Positions 1-8,327 of a stretch of DNA of 40,026 bases are shown in pieces. Made by a program: the position numbers and the translations under genes. Every line of letters starts with the position of its first letter. The stretch's first letter is position 1. The DNA is from Hyphomicrobiales bacterium (GTDB lineage Bacteria; Pseudomonadota; Alphaproteobacteria; Rhizobiales; Rhizobiaceae): assembly GCA_900473175.1 (NCBI GenBank), contig UCKM01000018.1:25892-65917 (forward strand), in the 5' to 3' direction. The notes under the pieces were generated by a model that was given only the letters and a program-made list of their open reading frames with translations, searched no databases and had not been told where the DNA came from.

Positions 1-59
1 AGGACAGAGGGGGGTGAATCCCGCTCCAGTTCCTGCTCTTTCTCCAACGAGTTTGTCGC

Positions 60-1127
60 ATGACCACGACCGAAACACGATTGGAGTCCAGGCGTTCAGG
101 CGCCTGGGCCTCCAACTTCCTTTGGGCCACCGGCAGGTTCCTGCTGATCGGTACCATCACCTTTTTTGGGCTTCTTGCCGTCACATTCTTCATTGGACGG
201 GTCATACCGATCGATCCGGCGCTCGCCATTGTCGGCGACCGGGCGCCCGCCCACGTGGTTGAAAGGGTACGCGAGGAACTCGGTCTCAATTTACCGCTCT
301 ATGAGCAGTTCGTCCTTTATATCAAGGGCATTTTGCAGGGTGATTTCGGCAATTCGGTGCTGACCACCAACCCGGTGATGACGGATATAAGACGGGTTTT
401 TCCCGCGACGATGGAACTTGCGAGTTTGGGAACGCTTATTGGTGCCTTGCTCGGCGTCCCGCTCGGCGTGCTTGCGGCAGTGAAACGCGGCAGTATCATC
501 GACCAGATCGTCCGCGTCATCGGCCTTATCGGCTATTCGGTCCCGATCTTCTGGCTGGGACTTCTCGCTCTCCTGGTATTTTATGCAAAGCTCGGCTGGA
601 CGTCCGGTCCGGGGCGCATCGATGTTGTCTATGAATACACGTTCACGCCGATCACCGGCTTCTATCTGCTCGACGCGGTGCTGCAGCGCAATTGGGATGC
701 CTTCTGGAACATATTCAGCTTCATCATCCTGCCCGCTTCGCTGCTCGGCTATTTCTCGCTCGCCTATATCAGCCGCATGACCCGCAGTTTCATGCTGAAC
801 GAACTCGAGCAGGAATATATCGTGGCCGCCCGTGCCAAGGGGCTTTCGGAAACACGCATCATTTGGGGCCACGCACTGCGCAATGCCGCTGTGCCGCTCG
901 TAACGGTGATTGCACTCTCCTATGCCGGATTGCTCGAGGGTTCGGTACTGACCGAAACCGTATTCTCCTGGCCGGGTCTTGGCATGTACATCACCAATTC
1001 GCTGCAGAACGCCGATATGAACGCCGTGCTGGGCGGCACGATCATCATCGGTACCGTTTTTGTCGCCATCAATCTTCTGTCCGATCTTCTGTATCGGGCG
1101 CTTGACCCACGGACGCGCGCGCGATGA
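60..1127 (+). CDS. ABC transporter permease, Opp/Dpp type (first of pair)
   Basis: A 355-residue inner-membrane permease of the OppB/DppB family, one half of the channel of a peptide, opine, nickel or similar importer. Hydrophobic segments lie near residues 23-47, 117-140, 150-175, 220-240 and 285-345. The cytoplasmic EAA loop, which docks the ATPase, is seen around residues 255-275 (AARAKGLSETRIIWGHALRN). It is about 20-40 residues longer than the usual OppB because of a polar N-terminal extension. The start has only a weak ribosome binding site, which fits translation inside an operon whose substrate-binding gene probably lies upstream of the window. Its stop overlaps the next start (ATGA at 1124). 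Family assignment is sure; substrate cannot be read from the permease. Confidence 0.9.
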   Translation: MTTTETRLESRRSGAWASNFLWATGRFLLIGTITFFGLLAVTFFIGRVIPIDPALAIVGDRAPAHVVERVREELGLNLPLYEQFVLYIKGILQGDFGNSVLTTNPVMTDIRRVFPATMELASLGTLIGALLGVPLGVLAAVKRGSIIDQIVRVIGLIGYSVPIFWLGLLALLVFYAKLGWTSGPGRIDVVYEYTFTPITGFYLLDAVLQRNWDAFWNIFSFIILPASLLGYFSLAYISRMTRSFMLNELEQEYIVAARAKGLSETRIIWGHALRNAAVPLVTVIALSYAGLLEGSVLTETVFSWPGLGMYITNSLQNADMNAVLGGTIIIGTVFVAINLLSDLLYRALDPRTRAR

Positions 1128-2053
1128 CCGAAGCACTCACACCACCTCCCATGTCGCGCCGCGAGTGGCTGACAAGCGACCGGCCGCAATCGCGCCTGCA
1201 GGCGAGGCTCGGCCGCGCCTATCTGGTCTGGAGCCGCTTTGCCAGCAACCGGCTGGCGGTGGCCGGCCTTGCCATCATCATCGCGCTGCTGTTTGTCGCG
1301 GCCTTTGCACCGCTGCTCGCGCCGCATTCCCCGGTGGCCGGAGATTTGCGCAACGCCCGTCTGTTGCCGCCGGGCGGTGAATACCTGCTTGGCACCGACG
1401 ATCAAGGCCGCGATATCCTCTCACGGCTGATCTATGGATCGCGGCTTACGCTCTACGTGGTTATTCTGGTCGCCATCATCGCGGCGCCAATCGGCCTGCT
1501 TGTCGGAACGATCTCGGGTTATGCCGGGGGCTGGATCGACTCAGTGCTGATGCGCATTACCGACATCTTCCTGGCCTTTCCGAAACTGATCCTGGCGCTG
1601 GCTTTTGTCGCCGCGCTTGGACCCGGCATCGAGAATGCGGTCATTGCCATCGCGATTACCTCCTGGCCGCCATATGCCCGTATTGCCCGCGCGGAGACGC
1701 TGACCGTGCGTAACTCCGATTATATCGCCGCCGTACAGCTCATGGGCGCTTCCCCGGCGCGCATTGTATTGCGCCATATCATGCCGCTTTGCCTCTCCTC
1801 GCTGATCGTGCGAGTGACACTCGATATGGCCGGCATCATCCTCACCGCTGCCGGACTTGGCTTCCTCGGCCTTGGCGCGCAGCCGCCGCTGCCCGAATGG
1901 GGCGCAATGATCGCATCCGGCCGCCGCTTCATCATGGATCAGTGGTGGGTAGCGGCAATGCCCGGCTTCGCCATCCTGATCGTCAGCCTTGGCTTCAACC
2001 TTCTTGGCGACGGTCTGCGCGATGCACTCGATCCGCGGGGCAACAATCAATGA
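1124..2053 (+). CDS. ABC transporter permease, Opp/Dpp type (second of pair)
   Basis: A 309-residue OppC/DppC-family permease, partner of the preceding gene in the importer channel. It has the N-terminal OppC segment (FASNRLAVAGLAIII, residues about 39-53), then the periplasmic GTDDQGRDILSRLIYGSR block typical of this family (about 88-105), further membrane helices, and an EAA loop near residues 200-220 (AVQLMGASPARIVLRHIMP). The C-terminal LGDGLRDALDPR tail is characteristic of OppC/DppC. The ATG at 1124 overlaps the upstream stop and its own stop overlaps the next start at 2050, so the genes are translationally coupled. The substrate is unknown. Confidence 0.92.
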   Translation: MTEALTPPPMSRREWLTSDRPQSRLQARLGRAYLVWSRFASNRLAVAGLAIIIALLFVAAFAPLLAPHSPVAGDLRNARLLPPGGEYLLGTDDQGRDILSRLIYGSRLTLYVVILVAIIAAPIGLLVGTISGYAGGWIDSVLMRITDIFLAFPKLILALAFVAALGPGIENAVIAIAITSWPPYARIARAETLTVRNSDYIAAVQLMGASPARIVLRHIMPLCLSSLIVRVTLDMAGIILTAAGLGFLGLGAQPPLPEWGAMIASGRRFIMDQWWVAAMPGFAILIVSLGFNLLGDGLRDALDPRGNNQ

Positions 2054-2883
2054 GCACGATGCTTAACGTCGAGGATCTGCGGGTCCAGTTCCCCACACGC
2101 ACCGGCACGGTGGATGCTGTGCGCGGCGTCTCCTTTACCCTTGGCCGTGAACGGCTTGGCATTGTCGGCGAGTCCGGTTCGGGCAAGTCGCAGACTGGCC
2201 GGGCCATCATGGGGCTGACACCGCCGCATGCGAAGATCACCGCAAAGACGTTGAATTTCGATGGTATCGACCTGCTCAGTGCTTCGGTGAAGCAGCGCCG
2301 CGCCTTGCGGGGTAGCCGCATCTCCATGATTCTGCAGGACCCGAAATACTCGCTGAACCCGGTCATGAGCATTGGCAGGCAGATTGTCGAGACGCTGCGC
2401 ACGCATGAGAAGGTGAGCAAGTCCGAGGCGCGCAAACGCGCGCTCGACATGCTCGCCGCTGTGCAGATACGCGATCCTGAGCGGGTCTATGACCTGCACC
2501 CGCATGAGGTGTCGGGCGGGATGGGCCAGCGCGCCATGATCGCCATGATGCTGATCACCGGGCCGGAGCTACTGATTGCGGACGAGCCGACCTCGGCGCT
2601 CGACGTCACTGTCCAGCTCGATGTCCTCGGCATTCTCGACAATCTCGTGCGCGATCGCGGCATGGGGCTGATCTTCATCTCGCACGATCTGCGGCTAGTC
2701 TCATCTTTCTGCGACCGGGTCATTGTCATGTATGCCGGACGCATCGTTGAAGAGATCGCGGCGACCGACCTGCGCAACGCGAAGCACCCCTATACACAGG
2801 GCCTGCTCAATTGCATGCCCGAGATCGGGGCCGACCGGCATCCGCTGCCGGTCCTGGACCGAAAGCCGGAGTGGGCCGCATGA
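2050..2883 (+). CDS. ABC transporter ATP-binding protein, OppD/DppD type
   Basis: A 277-residue ATPase energising the importer. Walker A is GESGSGKS near residues 38-45, the Q-loop is ILQDP, the signature reads VSGGMGQR, Walker B is LLIADEPTSALD and the H-loop is FISHDLR. The signature has GGMGQR, the variant usual in OppD rather than the SGGQRQR of OppF. An open frame extends upstream, but the ATG at 2050 is chosen because it gives the family N-terminus (MSTMLNVEDLRVQF) and overlaps the permease stop as ATGA. The protein is about 50 residues shorter than typical OppD: the C-terminal oligopeptide-transporter tail is reduced to YTQGLLNCMPEIGADRHPLP and a short remainder. Confidence 0.93.
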   Translation: MSTMLNVEDLRVQFPTRTGTVDAVRGVSFTLGRERLGIVGESGSGKSQTGRAIMGLTPPHAKITAKTLNFDGIDLLSASVKQRRALRGSRISMILQDPKYSLNPVMSIGRQIVETLRTHEKVSKSEARKRALDMLAAVQIRDPERVYDLHPHEVSGGMGQRAMIAMMLITGPELLIADEPTSALDVTVQLDVLGILDNLVRDRGMGLIFISHDLRLVSSFCDRVIVMYAGRIVEEIAATDLRNAKHPYTQGLLNCMPEIGADRHPLPVLDRKPEWAA

Positions 2884-3632
2884 CCCCAGCGCTTACGACT
2901 GAAAACCTTGAAGTGACATTCCACCATTTCCGGGCGCTGCAGGGTGTGAGCCTCGACGTGGCGCCTGGCGAATCCTTTGGTCTTGTCGGCGAATCCGGTT
3001 CGGGAAAATCAACATTGCTGCGCGCCGTGGCCGGTCTTGCGCCGGTAAGCGGCGGGTCAATTACGGTCAACGGCAATGTATTGGGCAAGTCGCGCACAAA
3101 AGCCTTCTACCGCGAAGTGCAGATGGTGTTTCAGGACCCCTATGGCTCCTTGCATCCGCGCCAGACGGTGGACCGGCTGCTGCTGGAGCCGCTTTCCGTC
3201 CACGGCTTCGGCGATATCGAGCCACGTATCCTGCGGGCGCTCGACGAGGTCGGGCTCGGTTCGAGTTTCCGCTTCCGCTATTCGCACCAGCTATCGGGCG
3301 GCCAGCGCCAGCGCGTCGCGATTGCCCGCGCCCTGATCCTCGAACCATCGATCCTGCTTCTCGATGAGCCGACCTCCGCGCTCGATGCGTCGGTACAGGC
3401 TGAAGTGCTGAACCTGCTCGAACAGATCCGCCGCGACCGCAAGCTGACCTTTATCATGGTCAGTCACGATCTCGCCGTCGTCACCCATATGTGCGACCGG
3501 CTGATGGTGATGCAGAATGGGGCCGAGGTGGAGCGCCTGACTGCATCCGAGCTGGCGCGGCGCCACGTGACGCAGGATTATACGCGCAACCTTCTGGTCG
3601 CGAGCCAGGGATTCGTGCGGCCGGGAGCGTAG
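2880..3632 (+). CDS. ABC transporter ATP-binding protein, OppF/DppF type
   Basis: A 250-residue second ATPase of the importer. Walker A is GESGSGKST (residues about 38-46), Q-loop MVFQDPYGSLHPR, signature LSGGQRQR, Walker B ILLLDEPTSALD and H-loop MVSHDLAVV. The start at 2880 overlaps the stop of the previous ATPase (ATGA) and gives the expected family N-terminus. The C-terminal tail after the H-loop is short and lacks the usual OppF extension, as in its partner. It is the last gene of the operon; a GC-rich inverted repeat at 3639-3655 follows, but without a T-run. The next gene is convergent. Confidence 0.93.
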   Translation: MTPALTTENLEVTFHHFRALQGVSLDVAPGESFGLVGESGSGKSTLLRAVAGLAPVSGGSITVNGNVLGKSRTKAFYREVQMVFQDPYGSLHPRQTVDRLLLEPLSVHGFGDIEPRILRALDEVGLGSSFRFRYSHQLSGGQRQRVAIARALILEPSILLLDEPTSALDASVQAEVLNLLEQIRRDRKLTFIMVSHDLAVVTHMCDRLMVMQNGAEVERLTASELARRHVTQDYTRNLLVASQGFVRPGA

Positions 3633-3660
3633 AACCGCGGGCGCGTTCAACGCCCCCAAA

Positions 3661-4128
3661 TCAATCAAGGGGCAGCGCGTGGGTCTGCTTCACAATCTGG
3701 CTCGGCACGTCTGTCTTGACGTTTTGTATGCCGTTCATGCGTGTCAGGTGGGAGGCTTGAAAGCGCCGATAATCCTCAAGATCGGCAACCACCACCCTGA
3801 GCAGGGCATCGCTCTCACCCAGCATGATGTAGCATTCGACGACTTGTGGGAGCCTTCGCATCGCATCGATGAAATGGTCGATGGTCTCGGCATCCTGTGC
3901 CGTGAGCCAGACGCGGGCGAACATGGAAAGGGGCAGGTTGACCTTGGATGGGTTCAAAACAGCGACGTAGCGGTCGATCACGCCTGCCTCCTCCAGAAGC
4001 CGCACACGGCGCAGGCAAGGCGACGGCGACAGGCCGACTTCCTTGGCAAGCTCCACGTTCTGAATGCGCCCATGCCTCTGAAGCGCGCGAAGAATACGCT
4101 TATCGATCTCGTCAAGTACCATTGGCAT
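3661..4128 (-). CDS. Lrp/AsnC family transcriptional regulator
   Basis: A 155-residue feast/famine regulator. The N-terminal helix-turn-helix spans residues about 4-55 (LDEIDKRILRALQRHGRIQNVELAKEVGLS broken by SPSPCLRRVRLLEE), followed by an RAM/AsnC ligand domain with the typical DALLRVVVADLEDYRRF segment. It is divergently transcribed from a LysE-type exporter, a classic arrangement in which the Lrp protein senses an amino acid and switches on its export. The intergenic DNA carries several copies of TTGGCAT or its complement, one of which overlaps its own start codon, pointing to autoregulation. The specific effector is not readable from the sequence. Confidence 0.93.
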   Translation of the reverse strand: MPMVLDEIDKRILRALQRHGRIQNVELAKEVGLSPSPCLRRVRLLEEAGVIDRYVAVLNPSKVNLPLSMFARVWLTAQDAETIDHFIDAMRRLPQVVECYIMLGESDALLRVVVADLEDYRRFQASHLTRMNGIQNVKTDVPSQIVKQTHALPLD

Positions 4129-4202
4129 ATCCTGCCATAATTGGCATCAATTGGCAATTCACATGCCAATAATTGGTTGTTCCATGATATCTTTGCAACC
4201 AA
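4121..4202. promoter_or_regulatory. Probable Lrp-type operator cluster
   Basis: Seen directly: ATTGGCAT at 4121-4128 and 4140-4147, TTGGCAA at 4151-4157, and the inverted copy ATGCCAAT at 4163-4170. Beyond it lies a second perfect inverted repeat, TTGGTTG (4173-4179) with CAACCAA (4196-4202). The cluster sits exactly between the divergent lrp-type and lysE-type genes. Lrp proteins bind as multimers to several phased sites, so this arrangement suits them. Binding by this protein is inferred. Confidence 0.55.
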
Positions 4203-4234
4203 ATTGCGCGTTGTGTGCCCTATTATTCCAAGTC

Positions 4235-4846
4235 ATGGAACCACGTACCTTACTGCTATTTACCGCCACAATACTGCCGCTGATCTGCACGCCGGGTCCC
4301 GACATGCTTTTCGTGGCATCCCAATCGATGTCTGGAGGATCCGCGGCCGGTCTGCGCTCCACTGCTGGCGTCTGCCTTGGATACGTCATCCACTCCGCGC
4401 TCGCAGCACTTGGGATTGCTGCCATCGTGACGGCGTCACCATTGCTTTTTGAAGCGCTGCGATGGATCGGCATCACCTATCTGGTTTACCTTGCCTATGG
4501 ACTTATCAGGTCAGCCTTGAGCGAGGGTAAGCTCAAGCTTTCCAATGCGGCAACAACGGGACAGCTTAAACAGGGCTTTCTGACAGCCCTTCTGAACCCG
4601 AAGGGCATGATGATCTACTTTGCGATATTGCCCCAGTTCTTGCACCAGGGCAGCAGTATACCCCTGCAAGCGACGATCTTGTCTGCCATCTTCGTCTTCT
4701 GGTGTGGGACCGTTTATACGATCCTCAGCCTGGCAGTCGGCTGGATAGGCGGGCGCGGCGCCTTCAGTGATCGACGCCGGAAGATTGTCGAAGGTGGAGC
4801 AGGCGGCCTTTTGGTCATCGCTGCCGGCTTGATGGCTGCCAGGTGA
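4235..4846 (+). CDS. LysE/RhtB family amino-acid exporter
   Basis: A 203-residue polytopic inner-membrane protein of the LysE/RhtB family, which exports amino acids or homoserine-like compounds. The family motif CTPGPDMLFV appears near residues 17-26, and a second family block, LLNPKGMMIYFAILPQF, near 119-135. About six hydrophobic segments are visible. An in-frame ATG exists 84 bases upstream, but that would put coding sequence over the operator cluster; the ATG at 4235 gives the normal family length. There is no strong ribosome binding site before it. Its divergent Lrp-type neighbour is the likely activator. Confidence 0.88.
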   Translation: MEPRTLLLFTATILPLICTPGPDMLFVASQSMSGGSAAGLRSTAGVCLGYVIHSALAALGIAAIVTASPLLFEALRWIGITYLVYLAYGLIRSALSEGKLKLSNAATTGQLKQGFLTALLNPKGMMIYFAILPQFLHQGSSIPLQATILSAIFVFWCGTVYTILSLAVGWIGGRGAFSDRRRKIVEGGAGGLLVIAAGLMAAR

Positions 4847-5054
4847 ATGCCCAGCTTGCGCGCCGACTGACCAGAATAACAGGGACCCCAACTTGGATTT
4901 GGCGGGTGCTCCCTCATCCGTAAGTTTTATCTGATCTTTACCATTTCGGCAAAAATCGGCAATGCGGCGTGAGATCGCGAAAATCTGAACGAATTTTATA
5001 AACAGTCATTTACGGCGCGCAATCAATGGTTGCACTCAAAAAACGGAGTGGGCC

Positions 5055-6008
5055 ATGAAGAGTTTTCGTCAGTTACTGAAAGACCGCAGCGGGGCGACTG
5101 CGTTGACATTTGCATTACTGCTCGTGCCCATCATGGGCATGACCGGACTTGCCGTCGATTACAGCCGCGCAACCAATGACCGGTCCCGATTGCAGAATGC
5201 CGCTGATTCAGCTGCACTGGCCGGGGCGTCGATTTATACCGGTGCAAATGCGGCGGCGGCGGAAGCGCGTGCACGGGCCTATCTGCGGGCCAATCTTGGC
5301 GCCGAGGCTGATGCGGTCAGGGTCAGCTTCAACGCTGCCAATCAGAAGGTGAACGTGACGCTCGACAGCCAGACCGAGACCGTTTTCATGAAACTCCTGG
5401 ACAAGGATACTGTGTCTATCGGCGTTACCGCCCAAGCGCTCGCACCTTTGAAGCCGACATCCACAAAGATCACCATCGACAAGGTGACGGGCTACTGGTT
5501 CAAGCGCGTCTCGATTATCGTAGTCAGAAACGGCAAGGAAGTGGTGGTTGGAACGATCAAGTATACGGCATATGACCATAATGCCTACAATGGCCGCGGC
5601 GGTGGCGTCACGGTTCCATCGATCGCAACGCCAATTACCTTCGATCTTGGCGACTACACCAAGCTCTATCTGAAGATGGAAATCAAAAACGACGGCTGCG
5701 ATATCGGCTACAAGAACAACTCGACTGGACGGTATGTCAATTGCGTGGCGACCACCAATTCCTCCTACGCCAAATATAACTCGACGTTGAGAACCGATGA
5801 TCCTGCCACAGTAAATCATCTCTTTGTGGATGGCGTACAGCTGCCAGCGGGCTCCAAGCCTCCTTTGGATGACCTGATGAACTGCGATCAGGCGGAACAC
5901 AAACATGCCTGGGAAGATGGCGGCGGCTGGGCCGACCAGGACTTCTTCTACAGCATAATCTCCTCCTGCAAATCGGTCGATGGCGAGTATGTCCGCCTGA
6001 CCCACTGA
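5055..6008 (+). CDS. TadE/TadG-like (Flp pilus assembly-like) envelope protein
   Basis: A 317-residue protein with the TadG-like N-terminus: a short cytoplasmic stretch, RSGATALTFALL near residues 11-22, a single membrane helix to about 34, then LAVDYSRA and RLQNAADSAALAGA (about 32-58), the hallmark of the family. The rest is predicted extracytoplasmic. It lacks a recognisable von Willebrand domain and ends in a segment of unknown fold containing five cysteines in its last 90 or so residues. GGAG at 5045-5048 supports the start. No other tad, cpa or flp gene is near, so this is an orphan. A role at the cell surface is plausible but the exact function is unknown. Confidence 0.75.
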   Translation: MKSFRQLLKDRSGATALTFALLLVPIMGMTGLAVDYSRATNDRSRLQNAADSAALAGASIYTGANAAAAEARARAYLRANLGAEADAVRVSFNAANQKVNVTLDSQTETVFMKLLDKDTVSIGVTAQALAPLKPTSTKITIDKVTGYWFKRVSIIVVRNGKEVVVGTIKYTAYDHNAYNGRGGGVTVPSIATPITFDLGDYTKLYLKMEIKNDGCDIGYKNNSTGRYVNCVATTNSSYAKYNSTLRTDDPATVNHLFVDGVQLPAGSKPPLDDLMNCDQAEHKHAWEDGGGWADQDFFYSIISSCKSVDGEYVRLTH

Positions 6009-6061
6009 TAGCTCCAGGCGGCGCAATTGACTTTGCCGTTGCGCCGCTCCAACATGCGTTC

Positions 6062-6150
6062 ATTCCGAGGGGGGCACTGTACAGTGCTGAGATAGCGTCG
6101 AGCTGGACCCTTGAACCTGATCCGGGTAATACCGGCGTAGGAACGGGAAT
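6062..6150 (+). ncRNA. TPP riboswitch aptamer (THI element)
   Basis: The conserved THI-box core is present: CTGAGAT at 6087-6093, ACCCTTGAACCTGATC at 6107-6122, and GTAATACCGGCGTAGGAA ending near 6143. ATTCC at 6062-6066 and GGAAT at 6146-6150 close the P1 helix. The aptamer senses thiamine pyrophosphate. It precedes thiE and thiD in the same direction, the expected context. A hairpin covering the thiE ribosome binding site follows, pointing to translational control. Confidence 0.95.
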
Positions 6151-6193
6151 TGAGCATTCTTCGCGCTTTCAAGCCTTGTTCACGCGCATATCC

Positions 6194-6222
6194 GGATCTC
6201 CAACCATTTCGTCATGGAGTCC
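6194..6222 (+). promoter_or_regulatory. Shine-Dalgarno-sequestering hairpin of the thiE leader
   Basis: GGA (6194-6196) and CTCC (6198-6201), separated by one bulged T, are complementary to GGAG (6216-6219) and TCC (6220-6222). GGAG is the ribosome binding site of the GTG start at 6228. The stem would hide it and is a plausible expression platform of the upstream TPP aptamer. The pairing is seen in the sequence; the regulatory role is inferred. Confidence 0.5.
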
Positions 6223-6227
6223 AGATC

Positions 6228-6890
6228 GTGCCGCCAAAAGTAGATTTCCGCCTGAATGCCATTGTCGATGTCGACGCAATCGGCGACCGCGACCTCGGCG
6301 CGCTTGCGCTCGCCGCCGCGCGCGGCGGCGCGACCATCATCCAGTATCGTGACAAGAACTCGCCGACGCGTTCGATGGTCGAGCGTGCGCGGCGCATCCA
6401 TGCGGCACTGAAGGGAACAGGCGTGCCGCTTGTCGTCAACGACCGCATCGATGTGGCGCTTGCGGCCGGTGCCGAAGGCGTGCATGTCGGACGCGAGGAC
6501 ATGTTGGTCGTGGATGTGCGCCGCTTGTTGGGTTCCGACGCGATCATCGGCCTGACCGTCAAGAACGAGGCGGATGCCGCAGCCGCAATCGAGGGCGATA
6601 TCGACTATGCCTGCATTGGCGGACTGTTCGAAACGCCGGCCAAGCATAATCCGGACGGACCCATCGGCTTTCACGGGTTCAGCCGGCTTGCGCCGATCAT
6701 TCGCAAGGTAAAGCCCTGCTTGCCCATCGGCGCAATAGCGGGCATCGACCTTGACCGGACCGCGCCCGCCATTGCAGCCGGGGCGGATGGCATCGCGGTG
6801 ATTTCGGCGATCTTCCGCCAGGCTGATCCGCAGGGGGCCGCCGCAGCGCTGCGCGCTGCCGTCGATCAAGCCATCAGGGAGCGTGCATGA
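6228..6890 (+). CDS. thiE: Thiamine-phosphate synthase
   Basis: A 220-residue TIM-barrel enzyme that joins HMP pyrophosphate to thiazole phosphate to give thiamine phosphate. Key blocks: IIQYRDK (residues 37-43, pyrophosphate contact), [23 protein letters not shown] (69-91, pyrimidine and metal site, read in two parts), and a [10 protein letters not shown] loop (131-140). The C-terminal phosphate loop GAIAGI is at 168-173. The usual GxSxH-like motif is replaced by GLTVK (108-112). The GTG at 6228 is preferred over the upstream TTG at 6150 because GGAG lies 8 bases before it and the TTG falls at the edge of the riboswitch. It overlaps thiD by ATGA. Confidence 0.9.
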   Translation: MPPKVDFRLNAIVDVDAIGDRDLGALALAAARGGATIIQYRDKNSPTRSMVERARRIHAALKGTGVPLVVNDRIDVALAAGAEGVHVGREDMLVVDVRRLLGSDAIIGLTVKNEADAAAAIEGDIDYACIGGLFETPAKHNPDGPIGFHGFSRLAPIIRKVKPCLPIGAIAGIDLDRTAPAIAAGADGIAVISAIFRQADPQGAAAALRAAVDQAIRERA

Positions 6891-7696
6891 CCGCGATCGC
6901 ATTGACCATTGCCGGCTCCGACAGTGGCGGGGGAGCGGGCATCCAGGCGGACTTGAAGACCTTCTCGGCGCTCGGCGTCTACGGCACGAGTGTGCTGACG
7001 GCGATCACCGCGCAGAACACCCGCGGCGTCACAACGGTCGAGAACCTGTCCCCCGGCATTATCCGTGCTCAGATCGACGCGGTTCTATCGGATATCGATG
7101 TGAAAGCCATCAAGGTCGGCATGGTCTCAACGGTCGGGGCGATCGAAACCATCGCCTCGGCATTGCAGCGGTGGGGCTGGCGCATCGTCCTTGATCCGGT
7201 CATGGTGGCGACCTCGGGTGACCGGCTCCTTCAACCTGGAGCAATCGACGCGCTGCGGCACCATCTTCTGCGCCGCGCCGTCCTGCTGACGCCCAATCTC
7301 CCCGAGGCGGCGCTGCTGACCGGCCAGCCGATTGCCGCGGACGAAGCACAGATGATGCGGCAGGCCGAAATGCTTCTGAGGCTTGGTCCCACGTCAGTGC
7401 TGATCAAGGGCGGGCATGCGAAAGGCGATCTGAGCACCGACATCCTGTTTGACGGCGTGACGATGCAGAAATTCTCGGCGCCGCGCATAGTGACAGACAA
7501 CGATCACGGCACCGGCTGCACGCTGGCGGCGGCGATTGCCGCCGAACTGGCGAAAGGCGCCAATCTGCACGGCGCAGTGGCGCGGGCGAAGAACTATCTG
7601 ACGGCCGCGCTCGTGGCTGCCGACGGTCTCAGAGTGGGGCAGGGACGCGGGCCGGTGCACCATTTCCACCAATGGTGGTCGGGCACCAACGTCTAA
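6887..7696 (+). CDS. thiD: Hydroxymethylpyrimidine/phosphomethylpyrimidine kinase
   Basis: A 269-residue ribokinase-fold enzyme that phosphorylates HMP and HMP phosphate, supplying the pyrimidine for ThiE. The substrate loop [16 protein letters not shown] is at residues 9-24, VGMVST at 78-82, [14 protein letters not shown] at 102-115, LTPNLPEA at 134-141, and the anion hole and catalytic loop NDHGTGCT at 205-212 with Asp206. Its ATG overlaps the thiE stop. Both genes should be controlled by the upstream TPP riboswitch. No thiazole-branch or thiC gene is in the window. Confidence 0.95.
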   Translation: MTAIALTIAGSDSGGGAGIQADLKTFSALGVYGTSVLTAITAQNTRGVTTVENLSPGIIRAQIDAVLSDIDVKAIKVGMVSTVGAIETIASALQRWGWRIVLDPVMVATSGDRLLQPGAIDALRHHLLRRAVLLTPNLPEAALLTGQPIAADEAQMMRQAEMLLRLGPTSVLIKGGHAKGDLSTDILFDGVTMQKFSAPRIVTDNDHGTGCTLAAAIAAELAKGANLHGAVARAKNYLTAALVAADGLRVGQGRGPVHHFHQWWSGTNV

Positions 7697-7910
7697 TTGT
7701 CGGCGCAATAGCAAGAAAGCACGAAGCTCACGGCGATCCCAACAGAGGTTTCCAACAGGTAGTCGGCTTTTCATCAGACTATAGTCGCGCTTTCCCCGCG
7801 TCAACTATCATACTATCATACTATTTGGAGGAGCCGTCTAATTGGCAACTGAAGGAAGTCCCCAAGAATTCTGAAATCGATTTTGAAGAAAAATTTTCCG
7901 GGAGGTAACA

Positions 7911-8291
7911 ATGTGGAGATTTGGCAACCGCCATTCGAATTGTGTGGGGACTCACCAACAACAACATATGACAAAACCCTTCTATCGAAACTTGTGTAAA
8001 TCGGCAGCGAAGCTTTCACCGCTGCTTTTGTGTTTTACGATAGCCTCTTGTAATGACCCATCCGAAAAGGCATCGGAATCCCCCGGCACGGGCACTTTTG
8101 CTGCAACAGTATCGGGGAATGTCCCTCAAGATTCTGAACAACCTCAAGTCATAACTACTACAGAATCAGGTACTGCTCCCCCTATTTCAGAAGTAGATAA
8201 GATATTGTCTCCCGCAAGCCTTAATGTGGAGGTTTGTTCGCCTACGGAGGATACAATAACTTCAGGCAATTCTGTTGTAGATTTTCTTTAG
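7911..8291 (+). CDS. Small putative lipoprotein of unknown function
   Basis: A 126-residue protein with no family I recognise. A hydrophobic stretch (SPLLLCFTIASC) ends in a lipobox-like cysteine, then a Ser/Thr/Pro/Glu-rich, low-complexity mature part. Two starts compete. ATG at 7911 has a perfect GGAGGT four bases upstream, but gives a signal peptide with a long basic N-region. ATG at 7968 gives a conventional signal peptide but lacks a ribosome binding site. I annotate the first. The gene lies in AT-richer DNA directly before the secreted beta-galactosidase, only 36 bases away, so the two may be co-transcribed. Its role is unknown. Confidence 0.55.
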   Translation: MWRFGNRHSNCVGTHQQQHMTKPFYRNLCKSAAKLSPLLLCFTIASCNDPSEKASESPGTGTFAATVSGNVPQDSEQPQVITTTESGTAPPISEVDKILSPASLNVEVCSPTEDTITSGNSVVDFL

Positions 8292-8327
8292 TTCTTTTCA
8301 GAATATTGTTTCTATGGGGTGGAAATT

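Noticed and set aside
291-1136. Long open frame on the minus strand opposite the first permease
   Set aside because: It mirrors the coding gene, has a charged, low-complexity translation without domains, and no ribosome binding site.
1789-2049. N-terminal extension of the first ATPase
   Set aside because: The extra 87 codons overlap the permease out of frame; the ATG at 2050 with stop overlap gives the family N-terminus.
3639-3655. Terminator after the ABC operon (GGGCG/CGCCC stem)
   Set aside because: Only five base pairs and no T-run; not enough to call.
7672-7908. 78-codon open frame after thiD
   Set aside because: It overlaps the thiD end, has no plausible ribosome site and its translation shows no domain or signal.
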